Positions 43,595-53,090 are shown, counted from the stretch's first letter. The stretch: DNA of 64,000 bases from Paenalicyclobacillus macrosporangiidus (GCF_900116805.1 NZ_FPBV01000001.1:372001-436000), one strand, 5' to 3'. Program-made: numbers and translations. Notes: generated by a model from the letters alone, not told the origin.

Positions 43595-44902
43595 TTGACC
43601 ACCTTTCACACGGTCGACGAAGGAAGATTCCATATCCACACCCTGCAGACGGATCAATTTCGGACACGCCATTTGGTCGCGAAATTGGCTGTCCCTCTCC
43701 ACCGGGAACGGATCACCGAGACGGCCATGCTGCCCTATCTGTGGCTGGAGGGTACGCGGTCCCATCCGACCGCCTTGGCCATCACCCGCTGCGCAGATGA
43801 CCTGTTCGGCGCCATGTTGCGCAGCGGCATCGGCAAACGGGGGAACCGGCACGTGGCGGAGGTGTACCTCAGCGTTCCGGACGAAGGCCGCCTGCGCGGG
43901 GCGGATGGCATCTTCGAACAGGGCTTGGGCCTCCTGCTCGAAGTGGTGACAGATCCCCTCCTGGAGGGCGGCGGGTTCTCGAACGGCAATGTCGAGCGGG
44001 AGCGGGGCTTGCACCGGAAACGGATTGAGAGTGTGTTGGATGACAAGATCGCATGGGCGATGGAACGTGCGCTGGCGGAGTCGTTGGCCGGTCTGCCGGA
44101 AGGGCTGCCGCGCTTGGGCTTCGCGGAAGACCTGGAGGCCGTCACGCCGGAGGGCCTGTACGCGGCGCATCAGGCCTTGCTGCAGGAAGCGGAGGTCCAC
44201 GTGTACGCCATCGGGGCGTTTGACGATTCGCCGGCGCTCGCGAGCCGGGTCCTGACGGCATTGCGCGAGGCCTTCCCGGACCCGCGCCACGGGACTCCGT
44301 CTCCGGGCGTACCCGCCGTGGCACCTGTGCCTGCCCGGTCCGGAGAACCGCACCGAGTGACGGACGACCAACCCGTGCAGCAGGGAAAATTGAACCTGGT
44401 GTACCGGACGGGGGTCGCCTACGCGTCGGACGACTATCCGGCGCTGTTGGTGGCCAACGGCGTGCTCGGCGGGTTCCCGCACTCGAAGCTCTTCCGCAAC
44501 GTGCGCGAAAAGGCCAGTTTGGCGTACTACGCATCCAGCCGCGTCGACGCGCTGTCCGGATTGGTGATAATCCAGACGGGGATCGATCCGGCGAACCGAG
44601 ACCGGGCCGAGGCCATCATCCTCGAACAGGTGGACGCCCTGCGGCGCGGCGACGTGGCCGACGAGGAGTTGGCCTTCACCAAGCGGGGGCTGGCCAACCA
44701 GTACCGGCAGTCCCTCGACGTGCCCGCCGCCATGGCGGACATTCACTTCGGAGGCGTGCTCGCTGGCCACACGCGCACCGTCGACGAACTGTTGGACGCA
44801 ATTGCGGATGTGACACGGGATCAGGTCGTCGCCGCAGCGAACCGCCTGCAGCTGGACACGGTGTACTTTTTGCGCGGCGAAGGAGGGGCGGAGCATGCGT
44901 GA
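43595..44902 (+). CDS. ymfF: M16 peptidase-like protein YmfF
   Basis: 435 residues from a TTG with AAAGGGG eight bases upstream (GTG 43586 is the alternative). The insulinase fold is recognisable, with two halves and the block GGFPHSKLFRNVREKASLAYY in the second. The zinc motif HxxEH is absent, as in other YmfF proteins, which pair with the active YmfH as the inactive half of a heterodimer. In Bacillus the pair is linked to peptide processing. It overlaps ymfH by 8 bases. Confidence 0.88.
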   Translation: MTTFHTVDEGRFHIHTLQTDQFRTRHLVAKLAVPLHRERITETAMLPYLWLEGTRSHPTALAITRCADDLFGAMLRSGIGKRGNRHVAEVYLSVPDEGRLRGADGIFEQGLGLLLEVVTDPLLEGGGFSNGNVERERGLHRKRIESVLDDKIAWAMERALAESLAGLPEGLPRLGFAEDLEAVTPEGLYAAHQALLQEAEVHVYAIGAFDDSPALASRVLTALREAFPDPRHGTPSPGVPAVAPVPARSGEPHRVTDDQPVQQGKLNLVYRTGVAYASDDYPALLVANGVLGGFPHSKLFRNVREKASLAYYASSRVDALSGLVIIQTGIDPANRDRAEAIILEQVDALRRGDVADEELAFTKRGLANQYRQSLDVPAAMADIHFGGVLAGHTRTVDELLDAIADVTRDQVVAAANRLQLDTVYFLRGEGGAEHA

Positions 44903-46181
44903 GTCCATCGATGATCGCCTGGGACATGTGCTGTACCATGAGACCTTGCCCAACGGTTTGAACGTGTATCTGTTGCCGAAACCCGGATTCCAGCAGACGT
45001 ACGCGACCTTTACCACCCACTACGGGTCGGTGGACAGCACGTTCCGCCTCACCGGGGAGCCCGAGTTCACCACGGTCCCGGACGGCATCGCCCATTTTTT
45101 GGAGCACAAGATGTTCGAGTCCGAGCACGGGGACGTGTTCCGGGACTTCGCCCGGCACGGCGCGTCCGCCAACGCGTACACGACGTTTGACATCACCTCG
45201 TACCTGTTCTCGAGCACCCAGGATATTCAGGAGAACCTCGAGGTGCTGCTCGACTTCGTTCAGGACCCCTACTTCACGGATGAGAACGTGGCCAAGGAGA
45301 AGGGCATCATCGCACAGGAGATCCGGATGTACGAGGACAACCCGGACACCCGGGTGTTCTATGGCCTTCTGCGCGCCCTCTACGCGGTGCACCCGGTGCG
45401 CATCGACATCGCGGGGACGGTGGACAGCATCCAGCGGATCGACAAAGAGACGCTGTACCGTTGCTACCGGACGTTTTACCACCCGGCGAACATGGTGTTT
45501 TTCGCCGTCGGCGGGTTCGATCCCGAGGCCGCGATGGCGGTCATCCGGGAGAACCAGGCGCGCAAGTCGTTCCCGGAGGCCCCGCGCATCGAGCGCAAGA
45601 CCCCGTCGGAACCTCCCGGGGTGCATCAGGCGCGGGCGGAGGTGCGCCTCGCCGTCAGCCAGCCGCGCTGCCTCATCGGGTGGAAAGACCCCGACCCGCT
45701 GCCCCCGGGCCCTGGCATCCTGGAGCGGGAGCTGTTGACGGGCGTGGTCCTCGACGTCTTGTTCGGGCGCAGCAGCGATCTGTTCGATGAACTCATCGGT
45801 GAGGGGCTCATCGACCAGCAGTTCTCCTGGGAGTACGAGCGGACACCCGAGTACGGCTATTCCCTCATCGGCGGCAACACGCCGGACCCGGACCGGTTGG
45901 CGGCACGGGTCGAGGCCAAGCTGGACGAGGTGCGGGAGCGCGGGCTCCCGGAGGCGGAGTTCGAACGGTGCCGGCGCAAGTCCATCGGCCGCTTCATGGC
46001 GGCGCTGGATTCACCCAGCTACATCGCGCGCCATTTCGCCAGCTACCGTTTCCGGGGGGCGGATCTGTTCCAGACCGTCGAGATCCTGGACCGCCTGACG
46101 CTGGAGGACGCCAACCGGCGGATGCGCGAGCATTTTGTCTCCGGGCAACGGTCCATCTCGGTGGTCCTCCCGAAGGCCTGA
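44895..46181 (+). CDS. ymfH: M16 zinc peptidase YmfH
   Basis: 428 residues. The zinc site HFLEHKMFE lies near residue 71, with the supporting Glu in EKGIIAQEIRMYEDNP. The second half (FGRSSDLFDELIGEGLIDQQ) completes the M16 fold. ATG 44895 sits inside the end of ymfF, with AGGAGGGG at 44881. It should be the catalytic subunit of a YmfF/YmfH heterodimer. A terminator follows at 46335, so in contrast to B. subtilis no ymfI-like genes are co-transcribed. Confidence 0.9.
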   Translation: MRESIDDRLGHVLYHETLPNGLNVYLLPKPGFQQTYATFTTHYGSVDSTFRLTGEPEFTTVPDGIAHFLEHKMFESEHGDVFRDFARHGASANAYTTFDITSYLFSSTQDIQENLEVLLDFVQDPYFTDENVAKEKGIIAQEIRMYEDNPDTRVFYGLLRALYAVHPVRIDIAGTVDSIQRIDKETLYRCYRTFYHPANMVFFAVGGFDPEAAMAVIRENQARKSFPEAPRIERKTPSEPPGVHQARAEVRLAVSQPRCLIGWKDPDPLPPGPGILERELLTGVVLDVLFGRSSDLFDELIGEGLIDQQFSWEYERTPEYGYSLIGGNTPDPDRLAARVEAKLDEVRERGLPEAEFERCRRKSIGRFMAALDSPSYIARHFASYRFRGADLFQTVEILDRLTLEDANRRMREHFVSGQRSISVVLPKA

Positions 46182-46334
46182 ACCCGCCGTTGTGCCGGGC
46201 GTGGTTGTCCACAACTCGGAGGGTTCGCCGCATTCGGGCGAACGGTGCCTGTCATCCACCGTCGTCCGCGGCGAGCAGAGCGCGTATGTTGAACTAAGCC
46301 GACATACCGTATCGCGACACCCTCCTGTGGGTCG

Positions 46335-46360
46335 CACCCGCCGCTGGCGGGTGTTTTTTT
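46335..46360 (+). terminator. Rho-independent terminator after ymfFH
   Basis: Stem CACCCGCC / GGCGGGTG with loop GCT, followed by TTTTTTT. The 150 bases before it hold another hairpin (GTTCGCC / GGCGAAC near 46224-46244) and no gene. Confidence 0.92.
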
Positions 46361-46385
46361 GGTCGCGTACGCGATCCGGAGGGCG

Positions 46386-47186
46386 TTAGGGCTTCGGGCA
46401 CCGTTGCCAGGAGCCGGTGGGATCCCAGCGGTACCACACCCCCTCCACTTGTGCGCACAACCAGCTGCCGCCCGGTCCCGCCGCCCACTGCAAGGCGCTG
46501 ACCGGCGCATCCGGGAGATTTGCGGTGATGTCCCGCCAGGTGGCGCCCCCGTTCGTGGTCTCGTACACGTGTCCGGGATGGTCCGGTGTGGCCGTGCCAT
46601 AGCCGGAAAACCCGACGACCGCAACCTGTCCGTCTGCGCCGGCGGGCGGGATGCAGAGGGCACTGACCGTCCGGTCTGGCAGGCCGGCTTCCACCCGGCG
46701 CCAGACGCCGCCCATTCGGCCCACCGCCACGGCGCCGGCCAGCGTTCCGGTCCAGACGACGTCCCCCTGCTGCGCGGCCGCCGTGACCCCGTCGATGCCG
46801 AATCCGTCCGCCTCCGGTTGCCAGGCCTGCGTCACATCCGGCGACACGGCCACCCAGCGGGCAGCGGCGGCGTCCCATCGCGCCACGTGGTGCACCGCCC
46901 GGTACCGGACCCCGCCGGATGTCCAAGTCAGGGCAGGAGGCCCGTTCGGCAGCGGATCGTCCGCATCCCCCTCCGGGCTGGGAAAGGCCGGAAGACTGGT
47001 GCGCATCCGAAACGGCCCGCTGTCCGCCACCGGTCCGACCGCTGCGCCGGGCGCGGCATGCGCGGCGGAAGCGGGCGGGGTTCCACCCCGCCATACCTGC
47101 GCCACCGTCCACCATCCGCTCCACCATCCCGCCACCAGCGCCGCGGCTGTGAAGCCCTGCGCGTACAGGCGAACTCTCCAGGACAC
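46386..47186 (-). CDS. Exported beta-propeller-like (BNR/Ycf48-type) protein
   Basis: 266 residues from a GTG six bases after GCGGAGGG. A hydrophobic segment near the N terminus (GFTAAALVAGWWSGWW) gives an anchor or signal. The rest shows repeated blades such as HVYETTNGGATWRDITANLP and GGVWRRVEAGLPDRTVSAL with BNR-type Asp-box patterns. These occur in sialidase-like propellers and photosystem assembly factor Ycf48, as well as many unknown surface proteins. Function here is unknown. Divergent from the lipoprotein gene at 47366, with an inverted repeat between. Confidence 0.72.
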   Translation of the reverse strand: MSWRVRLYAQGFTAAALVAGWWSGWWTVAQVWRGGTPPASAAHAAPGAAVGPVADSGPFRMRTSLPAFPSPEGDADDPLPNGPPALTWTSGGVRYRAVHHVARWDAAAARWVAVSPDVTQAWQPEADGFGIDGVTAAAQQGDVVWTGTLAGAVAVGRMGGVWRRVEAGLPDRTVSALCIPPAGADGQVAVVGFSGYGTATPDHPGHVYETTNGGATWRDITANLPDAPVSALQWAAGPGGSWLCAQVEGVWYRWDPTGSWQRCPKP

Positions 47187-47255
47187 GGCCATCCCTCCGC
47201 ACGTCTGTTTGTTCCCAGCGTATACCCGGTGCGGAGAAAAATTTGTCAATGAGCG

Positions 47256-47282
47256 TTGTCGAAACGAGGGAGATTTCGACAA
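47256..47282. promoter_or_regulatory. Inverted repeat between two divergent genes
   Basis: Perfect 9-bp arms TTGTCGAAA (47256-47264) and TTTCGACAA (47274-47282) with a 9-base spacer. It lies midway between the divergent starts at 47186 and 47366 and is well placed to regulate both. Confidence 0.7.
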
Positions 47283-47365
47283 ATCCATGTGCATAATGGC
47301 ACAGCCGGACAGGCATGGTAAGGCTGAATCGGGTTCGACCGCTGCATCGGAGGAGTGTGAGACAG

Positions 47366-47866
47366 ATGGGATGTCGTGCCGTGCCGGCTTGGGTCTTGAC
47401 CGTCTGCCTGGGGGCTGCCGGGATAGTGGCCGGATGCGATCACCTGGCCCTGCCCCCGGCGAACCACACCACGGGCGGTGCGGGGGCGGTGGCGGCCCAC
47501 GTACTGCCGAGCGATCTCGCCGGGCCGCCGGAGACGCTGAACCTGCCCCGCCGCAGCCAACCTTCACCCACCATCCTCATCCTTCGCCGCCGGGGAGAGA
47601 TCCAAATCTACTCGCGCGACGCGCATTGGCGTGGCCGGCGAGTCACCGTGTATTACGTGCCGCCCGAGAACGTGGAGGTGCGGCGGGGGGAACATTATCT
47701 GCAGAGTTCGGCGGGGCTGCAGCGCATTGGGAGCGCGCCCGTCGACGCGGCCGGCGGGTGGCGGGTGACCTGGCACACCGGTGCGCACGACCTGCCGGGA
47801 CCGCGCACGTATCTGCTCGCCCAAACGGATACCGGTCAGATTGGACTGGCGAGTTTCGAGACCTGA
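47366..47866 (+). CDS. Lipoprotein of unknown function
   Basis: 166 residues from ATG 47366 with GGAGGAG upstream. Lipobox GIVAGC in the first 30 residues. The domain that follows (PTILILRRRGEIQIYSRDAH, then RRVTVYYVPPENVEVRRGEH) is beta-rich with several Arg residues; no family is recognised. The divergent neighbour is an exported beta-propeller, so the two may share regulation and a surface role. Confidence 0.65.
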   Translation: MGCRAVPAWVLTVCLGAAGIVAGCDHLALPPANHTTGGAGAVAAHVLPSDLAGPPETLNLPRRSQPSPTILILRRRGEIQIYSRDAHWRGRRVTVYYVPPENVEVRRGEHYLQSSAGLQRIGSAPVDAAGGWRVTWHTGAHDLPGPRTYLLAQTDTGQIGLASFET

Positions 47867-48020
47867 GGACCTGTGCCCGGTGGGGCCACTGCATGGCGCC
47901 CGCTCCGGGCCGGCCCGTCTCCGCAGGGGTGTGTGAAGGCCCGCGCATCAGGCGCCGGGCCTTCGTCGCATGCGTGTGGTATGCTGTACGGAGAAATCCA
48001 TGCAAAAAGGAGTTTCGACA

Positions 48021-48716
48021 TTGCAGACCGTACGCATTGAGCCGCTGGGAGACGGCGCGGCGGTGGTCCGGCTCGGGACGCGCATCGACCCGGAGACGCA
48101 TCGCCAGGTGCGGAGGTTGGTGCTCGCCGTCGATCGGGACGCACCGCCGTGGCTGGTGGAGCTGGTGCCGGCGTTCACCACGGTCACCGTGTTCTATGAC
48201 GCCGTGCAGGCGGATTTTGCAGAGGTGGAAGATTGGTTGCGAAGCCGGTTGGCGGTGTTGGGCGACGATCCGCTGCCGCCGCCGCGCGAGGTCCGCATCC
48301 CCGTGTGTTACGGCGGTGAATTCGGCCCTGACCTCGGTGTGGTGGCCGCCCACAACGGGCTGACGGAGGACGAGGTGATTTCCATTCACAGCCAAGGGGA
48401 ATATCTGGTGTACATGATCGGCTTCGCGCCGGGATTTCCGTATCTCGGCGGGTTGTCCGAGCGGATCGCAACACCCAGGCGGTCGACGCCGCGGGTCTCC
48501 ATCCCGGCGGGCACCGTCGGCATCGCCGGGATGCAGACGGGCGTGTACCCCATCTCCACGCCGGGCGGGTGGCAGTTGATTGGCCGGACGCCCGTCCGCC
48601 TGTTCCGTCCGGAACAGGACCCGCCGACGCTCTTGCAGGCGGGGGATATCGTGCGCTTTGATCCCATCTCTCCGGAAGAATACCAGGCCCTGTTGGAAGG
48701 AGGCGACGTCCAGTGA
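48021..48716 (+). CDS. pxpB: 5-oxoprolinase subunit B (PxpB/KipI)
   Basis: 231 residues from a TTG eight bases after AAAAAGGAG. The KipI fold is clear: IEPLGDGAAVVRLGTRIDPE at the start, then the block IGFAPGFPYLGGLSERIATP and SIPAGTVGIAGMQTGVYPIS, TPGGWQLIGRTP. PxpA, PxpB and PxpC together convert 5-oxoproline to glutamate with ATP; in B. subtilis this protein was first named for inhibiting sporulation kinase KinA. No PxpA (LamB/YcsF) gene adjoins it here. Confidence 0.92.
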   Translation: MQTVRIEPLGDGAAVVRLGTRIDPETHRQVRRLVLAVDRDAPPWLVELVPAFTTVTVFYDAVQADFAEVEDWLRSRLAVLGDDPLPPPREVRIPVCYGGEFGPDLGVVAAHNGLTEDEVISIHSQGEYLVYMIGFAPGFPYLGGLSERIATPRRSTPRVSIPAGTVGIAGMQTGVYPISTPGGWQLIGRTPVRLFRPEQDPPTLLQAGDIVRFDPISPEEYQALLEGGDVQ

Positions 48717-49732
48717 TGCGGGTGCTTCGGCCAGGGCTTCTGACCACGGTGCAGGACCTGGGCCGCGTCGGCCACCAGCGCCACGGGGTCGTCGTCGGGG
48801 GCGCCATGGACGAACTGGCGCACCGCGTGGCCAACCTCATGGTCGGCAACGACGAGGCGGCGCCCACGTTGGAGATCACCCTGGTTGGCCCGTCGCTGAA
48901 GTTCGAGGCGGACGCGGTCATCGCCATCTGCGGCGGGGATCTCTCCGCGACCGTGGCCGGTTGGAAGCTGCCCCTGTGGCGCCCGCTGCGGGTGCGGGCA
49001 GGGACGGTCGTGGATTTCGGCGGGGCGCGTCAGGGGTGCCGCGCTTACCTCGCCGTGGCGGGAGGTTGGGATGTCCCGCAGGTGTTGGGCTCGGCGAGCA
49101 CCTACCTGCGGGCCGGCATCGGCGGGCACCAAGGGCGGGCCCTGCAGGCGGGGGACACGCTCGCTTGGCGCGCCCCGGGCCCGTTGGCCCAGGCGTGGTT
49201 GGCGCAGGCGGCCGAGGATGCGGTCGAAGCGGCGCCTTGGTCCGTGTCGTACCAGATCCGGCCTGATTATCGCCCGCAGGTGCGGGTGCGCGTCATCGCA
49301 GGTCCTCAGGCCGATTGGTTCACCGAGGAGAGCCGGGAGGCGTTCCACGCGGCGGTGTTCACCGTCGGCAGCCAGTCGGATCGCATGGGCTACCGGCTGC
49401 AGGGTCCGACATTGTCGCTGCGGGAGCCGCGGGAGCTCATCTCGGAGGCGGTGACCATGGGGACGCTGCAGGTGCCGCCCGACGGGAACCCGATCCTCCT
49501 CATGGCGGACCGGCAGACCACCGGGGGATACGCGAAAATTGCCCAGGTCGCCCGCGTCGACCTGCCTTTGGTGGCGCAGTTGAAGCCGGGGGATCAAATC
49601 GGATTCGATCCGGTGTCGCTCGCGGAGGCGCAGCGGGCGCTGCGCCAGCGCGAACGGGACCTGAACGAACTGGCCGCCGCGGTCCGCGGACTGCCGGGAA
49701 TCAGCTGGCGATCACGAGCCAGGGCAGGGTGA
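48713..49732 (+). CDS. pxpC: 5-oxoprolinase subunit C (PxpC/KipA)
   Basis: 339 residues. GTG 48713 is chosen because AAGGAGG lies nine bases upstream; ATG 48716 is nearly as good. Family features are LLTTVQDLGRVGHQRHGVVV at the start and SDRMGYRLQGPTLSLREPRE with MGTLQVPPDGNPILLMADRQ near the end. It is the biotin-carboxyltransferase-like half of the oxoprolinase. It overlaps pxpB by 4 bases and the convergent AEC gene by 32. Confidence 0.92.
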   Translation: MMRVLRPGLLTTVQDLGRVGHQRHGVVVGGAMDELAHRVANLMVGNDEAAPTLEITLVGPSLKFEADAVIAICGGDLSATVAGWKLPLWRPLRVRAGTVVDFGGARQGCRAYLAVAGGWDVPQVLGSASTYLRAGIGGHQGRALQAGDTLAWRAPGPLAQAWLAQAAEDAVEAAPWSVSYQIRPDYRPQVRVRVIAGPQADWFTEESREAFHAAVFTVGSQSDRMGYRLQGPTLSLREPRELISEAVTMGTLQVPPDGNPILLMADRQTTGGYAKIAQVARVDLPLVAQLKPGDQIGFDPVSLAEAQRALRQRERDLNELAAAVRGLPGISWRSRARAG

Positions 49733-50609
49733 AAAACGAGATGGCGGTGGTGATGGCCACCGTCATCGCCACCTGGCTGCGTTCGCCGCCGAACTGTTCC
49801 ACGAACACGGCGGCGTTGACTGCCGCAGGCATCGCGGCCTCGACGAACAGGACGGACGCCAGGGTACCGTGGATGCCGAGCGCCCACAACGCGGCCTTGG
49901 CCACCAGGGGCGCCGCGACGAGGCGGAGGGCCACGCCGGTCCACAGCGGCAGGCCGGTCAGGCCCTGCCGCCAATCGGTCTTGGACAACTGCAGCCCGAG
50001 CACCATCAGGGCCAAAGCCGGATAGGCGTCGGCGAGCAGGCCGAGCGCACTGTCCAGCCCTCCCGGCCAGTGCCAACCGAGGGCGGCCATGATGGCCGCG
50101 GCCAGGGCGGCGTAGATGACCGGTGTGCGCCGCACCTCCGCCAGCGCGGCGGCAGGGCCGCGGGTCCCGGCGGACGCCAGGTAGACGCCGAGGCTGAACA
50201 GCAGGAAGGATTGGCCGACGACGTACAGCGCGGCCTGGCGGTAGCCTGTCTGGCCGAAGGCGAGGAGACAGACGGGCAAGCCGTAGTTCACGGCGTTGCT
50301 GAACAGGGTCGTGAGGGCGAGCGCTGCCCGTTGGGACCGCGTGAAGCGGAGCAGGCGCCCGGTGACCGCAGAGATGGCCCAGAGGACAGCGAGATTGACC
50401 AACGTGAACTCGGCCACGGCGAGCGCCTCTCCGCCCGTATCTCCGCCCACCAGGGCGTGCAGCACCAACCCGGGTGCCAACACGTACATCGCCACGTCGG
50501 CGACGCTGCGGGTGTCCGTGCGCCGCCAGCGGCCGATGGCCACCCCGGCCAGCACCGTCAGCAGGATGGGAATCGTCACGTCGAGGACCGTAACCCAGTA
50601 CGCGCCCAT
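49701..50609 (-). CDS. AEC family (auxin efflux carrier-type) transporter
   Basis: 302 residues from ATG 50609 behind GGGGGG. About ten hydrophobic segments with an inverted-repeat layout, opening DVTIPILLTVLAGVAIGRW and with a LVNLAVLWAISAVTGRLLRF region. Bacterial members export malate, malonate or other organic anions; the substrate is not told by sequence. Its 3' end overlaps pxpC on the opposite strand. Confidence 0.85.
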   Translation of the reverse strand: MGAYWVTVLDVTIPILLTVLAGVAIGRWRRTDTRSVADVAMYVLAPGLVLHALVGGDTGGEALAVAEFTLVNLAVLWAISAVTGRLLRFTRSQRAALALTTLFSNAVNYGLPVCLLAFGQTGYRQAALYVVGQSFLLFSLGVYLASAGTRGPAAALAEVRRTPVIYAALAAAIMAALGWHWPGGLDSALGLLADAYPALALMVLGLQLSKTDWRQGLTGLPLWTGVALRLVAAPLVAKAALWALGIHGTLASVLFVEAAMPAAVNAAVFVEQFGGERSQVAMTVAITTAISFFTLPWLVIAS

Positions 50610-50668
50610 CGCCACCCCCCGTTTCATGCGAGATCGCGCCGGTTGTACGGAGGCGCGCCAAAGTTCAG

Positions 50669-50674
50669 TATAAT
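50669..50674 (+). promoter_or_regulatory. -10 TATAAT upstream of the small membrane protein gene
   Basis: A perfect TATAAT. The best -35 (TTGTAC, 50643-50648) is 20 bases away, longer than usual, so the promoter is tentative. Confidence 0.4.
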
Positions 50675-50724
50675 GCACTTTGCACACAGGGGACGGGAAA
50701 ACATTCCGTTGTGGAGGTGAGGGC

Positions 50725-50766
50725 GTGGAAGGACGCTTTTTCCCGCTGGAGAGCCGGCCGGGTTGA
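50725..50766 (+). CDS. Short upstream open frame (13 codons)
   Basis: GTG 50725 follows a consensus GGAGGTGAG by a few bases and encodes MEGRFFPLESRPG before TGA. It lies directly before the 54-residue frame and has the best ribosome site of the region. It may be a leader peptide that couples translation to the next frame. Confidence 0.4.
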   Translation: MEGRFFPLESRPG

Positions 50767-50769
50767 ACC

Positions 50770-50934
50770 GTGACCACGCTTACCGCGGTGCAGTGGTTGA
50801 TGTTCATGCTCGCGAGCGTGGTGACTGTCCCGGTGGTGCTCGCCTATCTGCTCGACAACGGCCTCATTGTCGGCGTGATTCTGGTCCTGCTGTTGGAACA
50901 CGTGTTGCTGCGCCGCCGGACGGAGGCCGCATAG
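50770..50934 (+). CDS. Small membrane protein, 54 residues
   Basis: GTG 50770 opens three bases after the stop of the leader frame. The product has two hydrophobic stretches (LMFMLASVVTVPVVLAYLL and LIVGVILVLLLEHVLL) and a basic end (RRRTEAA). It has no Shine-Dalgarno of its own, which fits translation by reinitiation after the leader frame. No family is recognised. Size and layout recall small membrane regulators or toxins, without further support. Confidence 0.5.
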   Translation: MTTLTAVQWLMFMLASVVTVPVVLAYLLDNGLIVGVILVLLLEHVLLRRRTEAA

Positions 50935-51134
50935 CCTGGCATACCAAGGTTGGCCTGTGCTATGCTAGAGAGGATTATACAGAATGTTTTCGTCTTTCCA
51001 TACGCCGAGGTTCCCCATGCGTTTCAAGGGGATGGGGCGCCGCCGGCTGAACGGATTGAAAGCGGTTGCGCCTGCATGCCCGTCACGGCAGCGCTGGGGC
51101 GCGGCGGGGAAGATGGAGGAAGGGAGGAGAACGC

Positions 51135-53090
51135 GTGTCCGCAGAATCGAATCAGCTCGACGCGCTGCTGAGTGAGTCCCGGGTCTTTCCGCCTTCGGAA
51201 GCGTTCCGGGCACAGGCCAATTTCAACGACCCGTCCGTGTATGAACGCGCGGCGGCCGATCCGGAGGCGTATTGGGCAGAACAGGCCCAGCATCTGACCT
51301 GGTTTGAGCCGTTCACGAAGGTGCTGGAGTGGGATCCGCCGCACGCGAAATGGTTCATCGGGGGTAAGCTGAATGCCGCGTACAATGCGGTCGACCGGCA
51401 TCGGGAGGGGCCGCGCAAGAACAAGGCCGCCATCCTGTGGGAAGGGGAGCCCGGCGACAGCCGCGTGTATACGTACGACATGCTGGGGCGCGAGGTCGAT
51501 CGCGCAGCCCACATGCTGCACCACCTGGGGGTTCGCAAGGGAGACCGGGTGACCATCTATCTGCCGATGATCCCGGAGCTGGCTATCTCCGTTTTGGCGT
51601 GTGCCAAGATCGGCGCCATTCACTCCGTGGTGTTCGGCGGGTTCTCGGCCAAGTCCCTGCGCGAGCGGATTCTCGACGCCGATGCGCGCGTGCTGATCAC
51701 CGCGGACGCCGGTTGGCGGCGCGGCGGCCAGATCCCGCTCAAGGCCAACGCGGACGAGGCCGTCGCCGGGACGGCCGTGGAGAAGGTGTTGGTGGTCCGG
51801 CGGGTCGGGGAAGCTTCCGGGGCCAAGATGACGCCCGGCCGCGACGTCTATTGGGATGAACTGGCTGCCCAGATGCCGAAGACGCCGTACCCGGCCGAAC
51901 CCATGGACGCGGAGGACGTGCTGTTCTTGCTCTACACCTCGGGCACGACCGGCAAGCCGAAGGGCATCGTGCACAGCACCGGCGGATATCTGGTCGGCGC
52001 CAACACGTCGCTGCGCAGCGTCTTCGACCTGAAAGATACGGACGTGTTCTTCTGCACGGCCGACATCGGCTGGGTGACCGGCCACACGTATGTCGTATAC
52101 GGGCCGCTGACAGCCGGCGCCACCGTGGTCATGTACGAAGGCGCACCCGACTGGCCGCACCGCGGGCGGTTCTGGGAAATTGTCGAGAAGTACGGGGTGA
52201 CCATCTTCTACACGGCGCCGACTTCCATCCGCACCTTCATGAAGTGGGGACCGGAGATCCCCGCGCAGTACGACCTGTCCTCCATCCGCCTGATGGGGTC
52301 CGTGGGGGAGCCCATGAATCCGGAGGCGTGGATGTGGTATCACGAGCACATCGGCGGGGGACGGGCGCCAATTGTCGACACCTGGTGGCAGACGGAGACG
52401 GGCTGCGCCATGATTGCGCCGCTGCCAGGTCTGGTGGCGGCCAAACCGGGTTCGGTGACGCGTCCGGTGCCCGGCATTTCCGCGGCCGTGCTGGACGAGG
52501 AGGGGAATCCGGTCGAACTGGGACACGGCGGATACCTCGTCATCACCAAGCCGTGGCCGTCGATGATGCGCACCATTTGGAGAGACGATGAACGGTTCCG
52601 CCGCTCGTACTTCGGGAAGTTTCCGGGGGTGTACCTGGCGGGCGACGGGGCACGCGTCGACGAGGACGGGTACTTCTGGGTGCTCGGCCGCATCGACGAC
52701 GTCATCAACGTGTCCGGCCACCGGATCGGCACGATGGAGGTGGAGAGCGCCCTGGTGGATCACCCGGCTGTGGCGGAGGCGGCGGTCATCGGCCGCTCGC
52801 ACGAGGTCAAGGGACAGGCCATCACGGCATTTGTCACCGTCAAGGAGGGGGTGACGGCCGACGAAGCGCTCGCCAAGGAGCTCAAACAGCACGTGGTCGA
52901 CAAGATTGGGGCCTTGGCCCGGCCGGAGGAGATCATCTTCACGGCGGAACTCCCGAAGACCCGCAGCGCCAAGATCATGCGCCGCCTGTTGCGGGACATC
53001 GCCGAGGGGCGGGTCATCGGAGACACGACCACGCTGGCGGATCCCGGCGTGATCGAAGAGCTGAAGAAGTTGTATAAAGAAAACGATTGA
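51135..53090 (+). CDS. acsA: Acetyl-CoA synthetase
   Basis: 651 residues from a GTG behind GGGAGGAGA. Adenylation motifs are typical: [20 protein letters not shown] near residue 265, WWQTETGC near 418, and the C-terminal domain ending [11 protein letters not shown]. The enzyme makes acetyl-CoA from acetate, ATP and CoA. In most Acs proteins the reversible acetylation site reads SGK; here the residue before the Lys is Ala. No acuABC genes adjoin. Confidence 0.95.
   Translation: MSAESNQLDALLSESRVFPPSEAFRAQANFNDPSVYERAAADPEAYWAEQAQHLTWFEPFTKVLEWDPPHAKWFIGGKLNAAYNAVDRHREGPRKNKAAILWEGEPGDSRVYTYDMLGREVDRAAHMLHHLGVRKGDRVTIYLPMIPELAISVLACAKIGAIHSVVFGGFSAKSLRERILDADARVLITADAGWRRGGQIPLKANADEAVAGTAVEKVLVVRRVGEASGAKMTPGRDVYWDELAAQMPKTPYPAEPMDAEDVLFLLYTSGTTGKPKGIVHSTGGYLVGANTSLRSVFDLKDTDVFFCTADIGWVTGHTYVVYGPLTAGATVVMYEGAPDWPHRGRFWEIVEKYGVTIFYTAPTSIRTFMKWGPEIPAQYDLSSIRLMGSVGEPMNPEAWMWYHEHIGGGRAPIVDTWWQTETGCAMIAPLPGLVAAKPGSVTRPVPGISAAVLDEEGNPVELGHGGYLVITKPWPSMMRTIWRDDERFRRSYFGKFPGVYLAGDGARVDEDGYFWVLGRIDDVINVSGHRIGTMEVESALVDHPAVAEAAVIGRSHEVKGQAITAFVTVKEGVTADEALAKELKQHVVDKIGALARPEEIIFTAELPKTRSAKIMRRLLRDIAEGRVIGDTTTLADPGVIEELKKLYKEND

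Noticed and set aside
46182-46334. Possible structured RNA or leader before the 46335 terminator
   Set aside because: A hairpin is present, but no conserved riboswitch, T-box or 6S features could be recognised, so only the terminator is reported.
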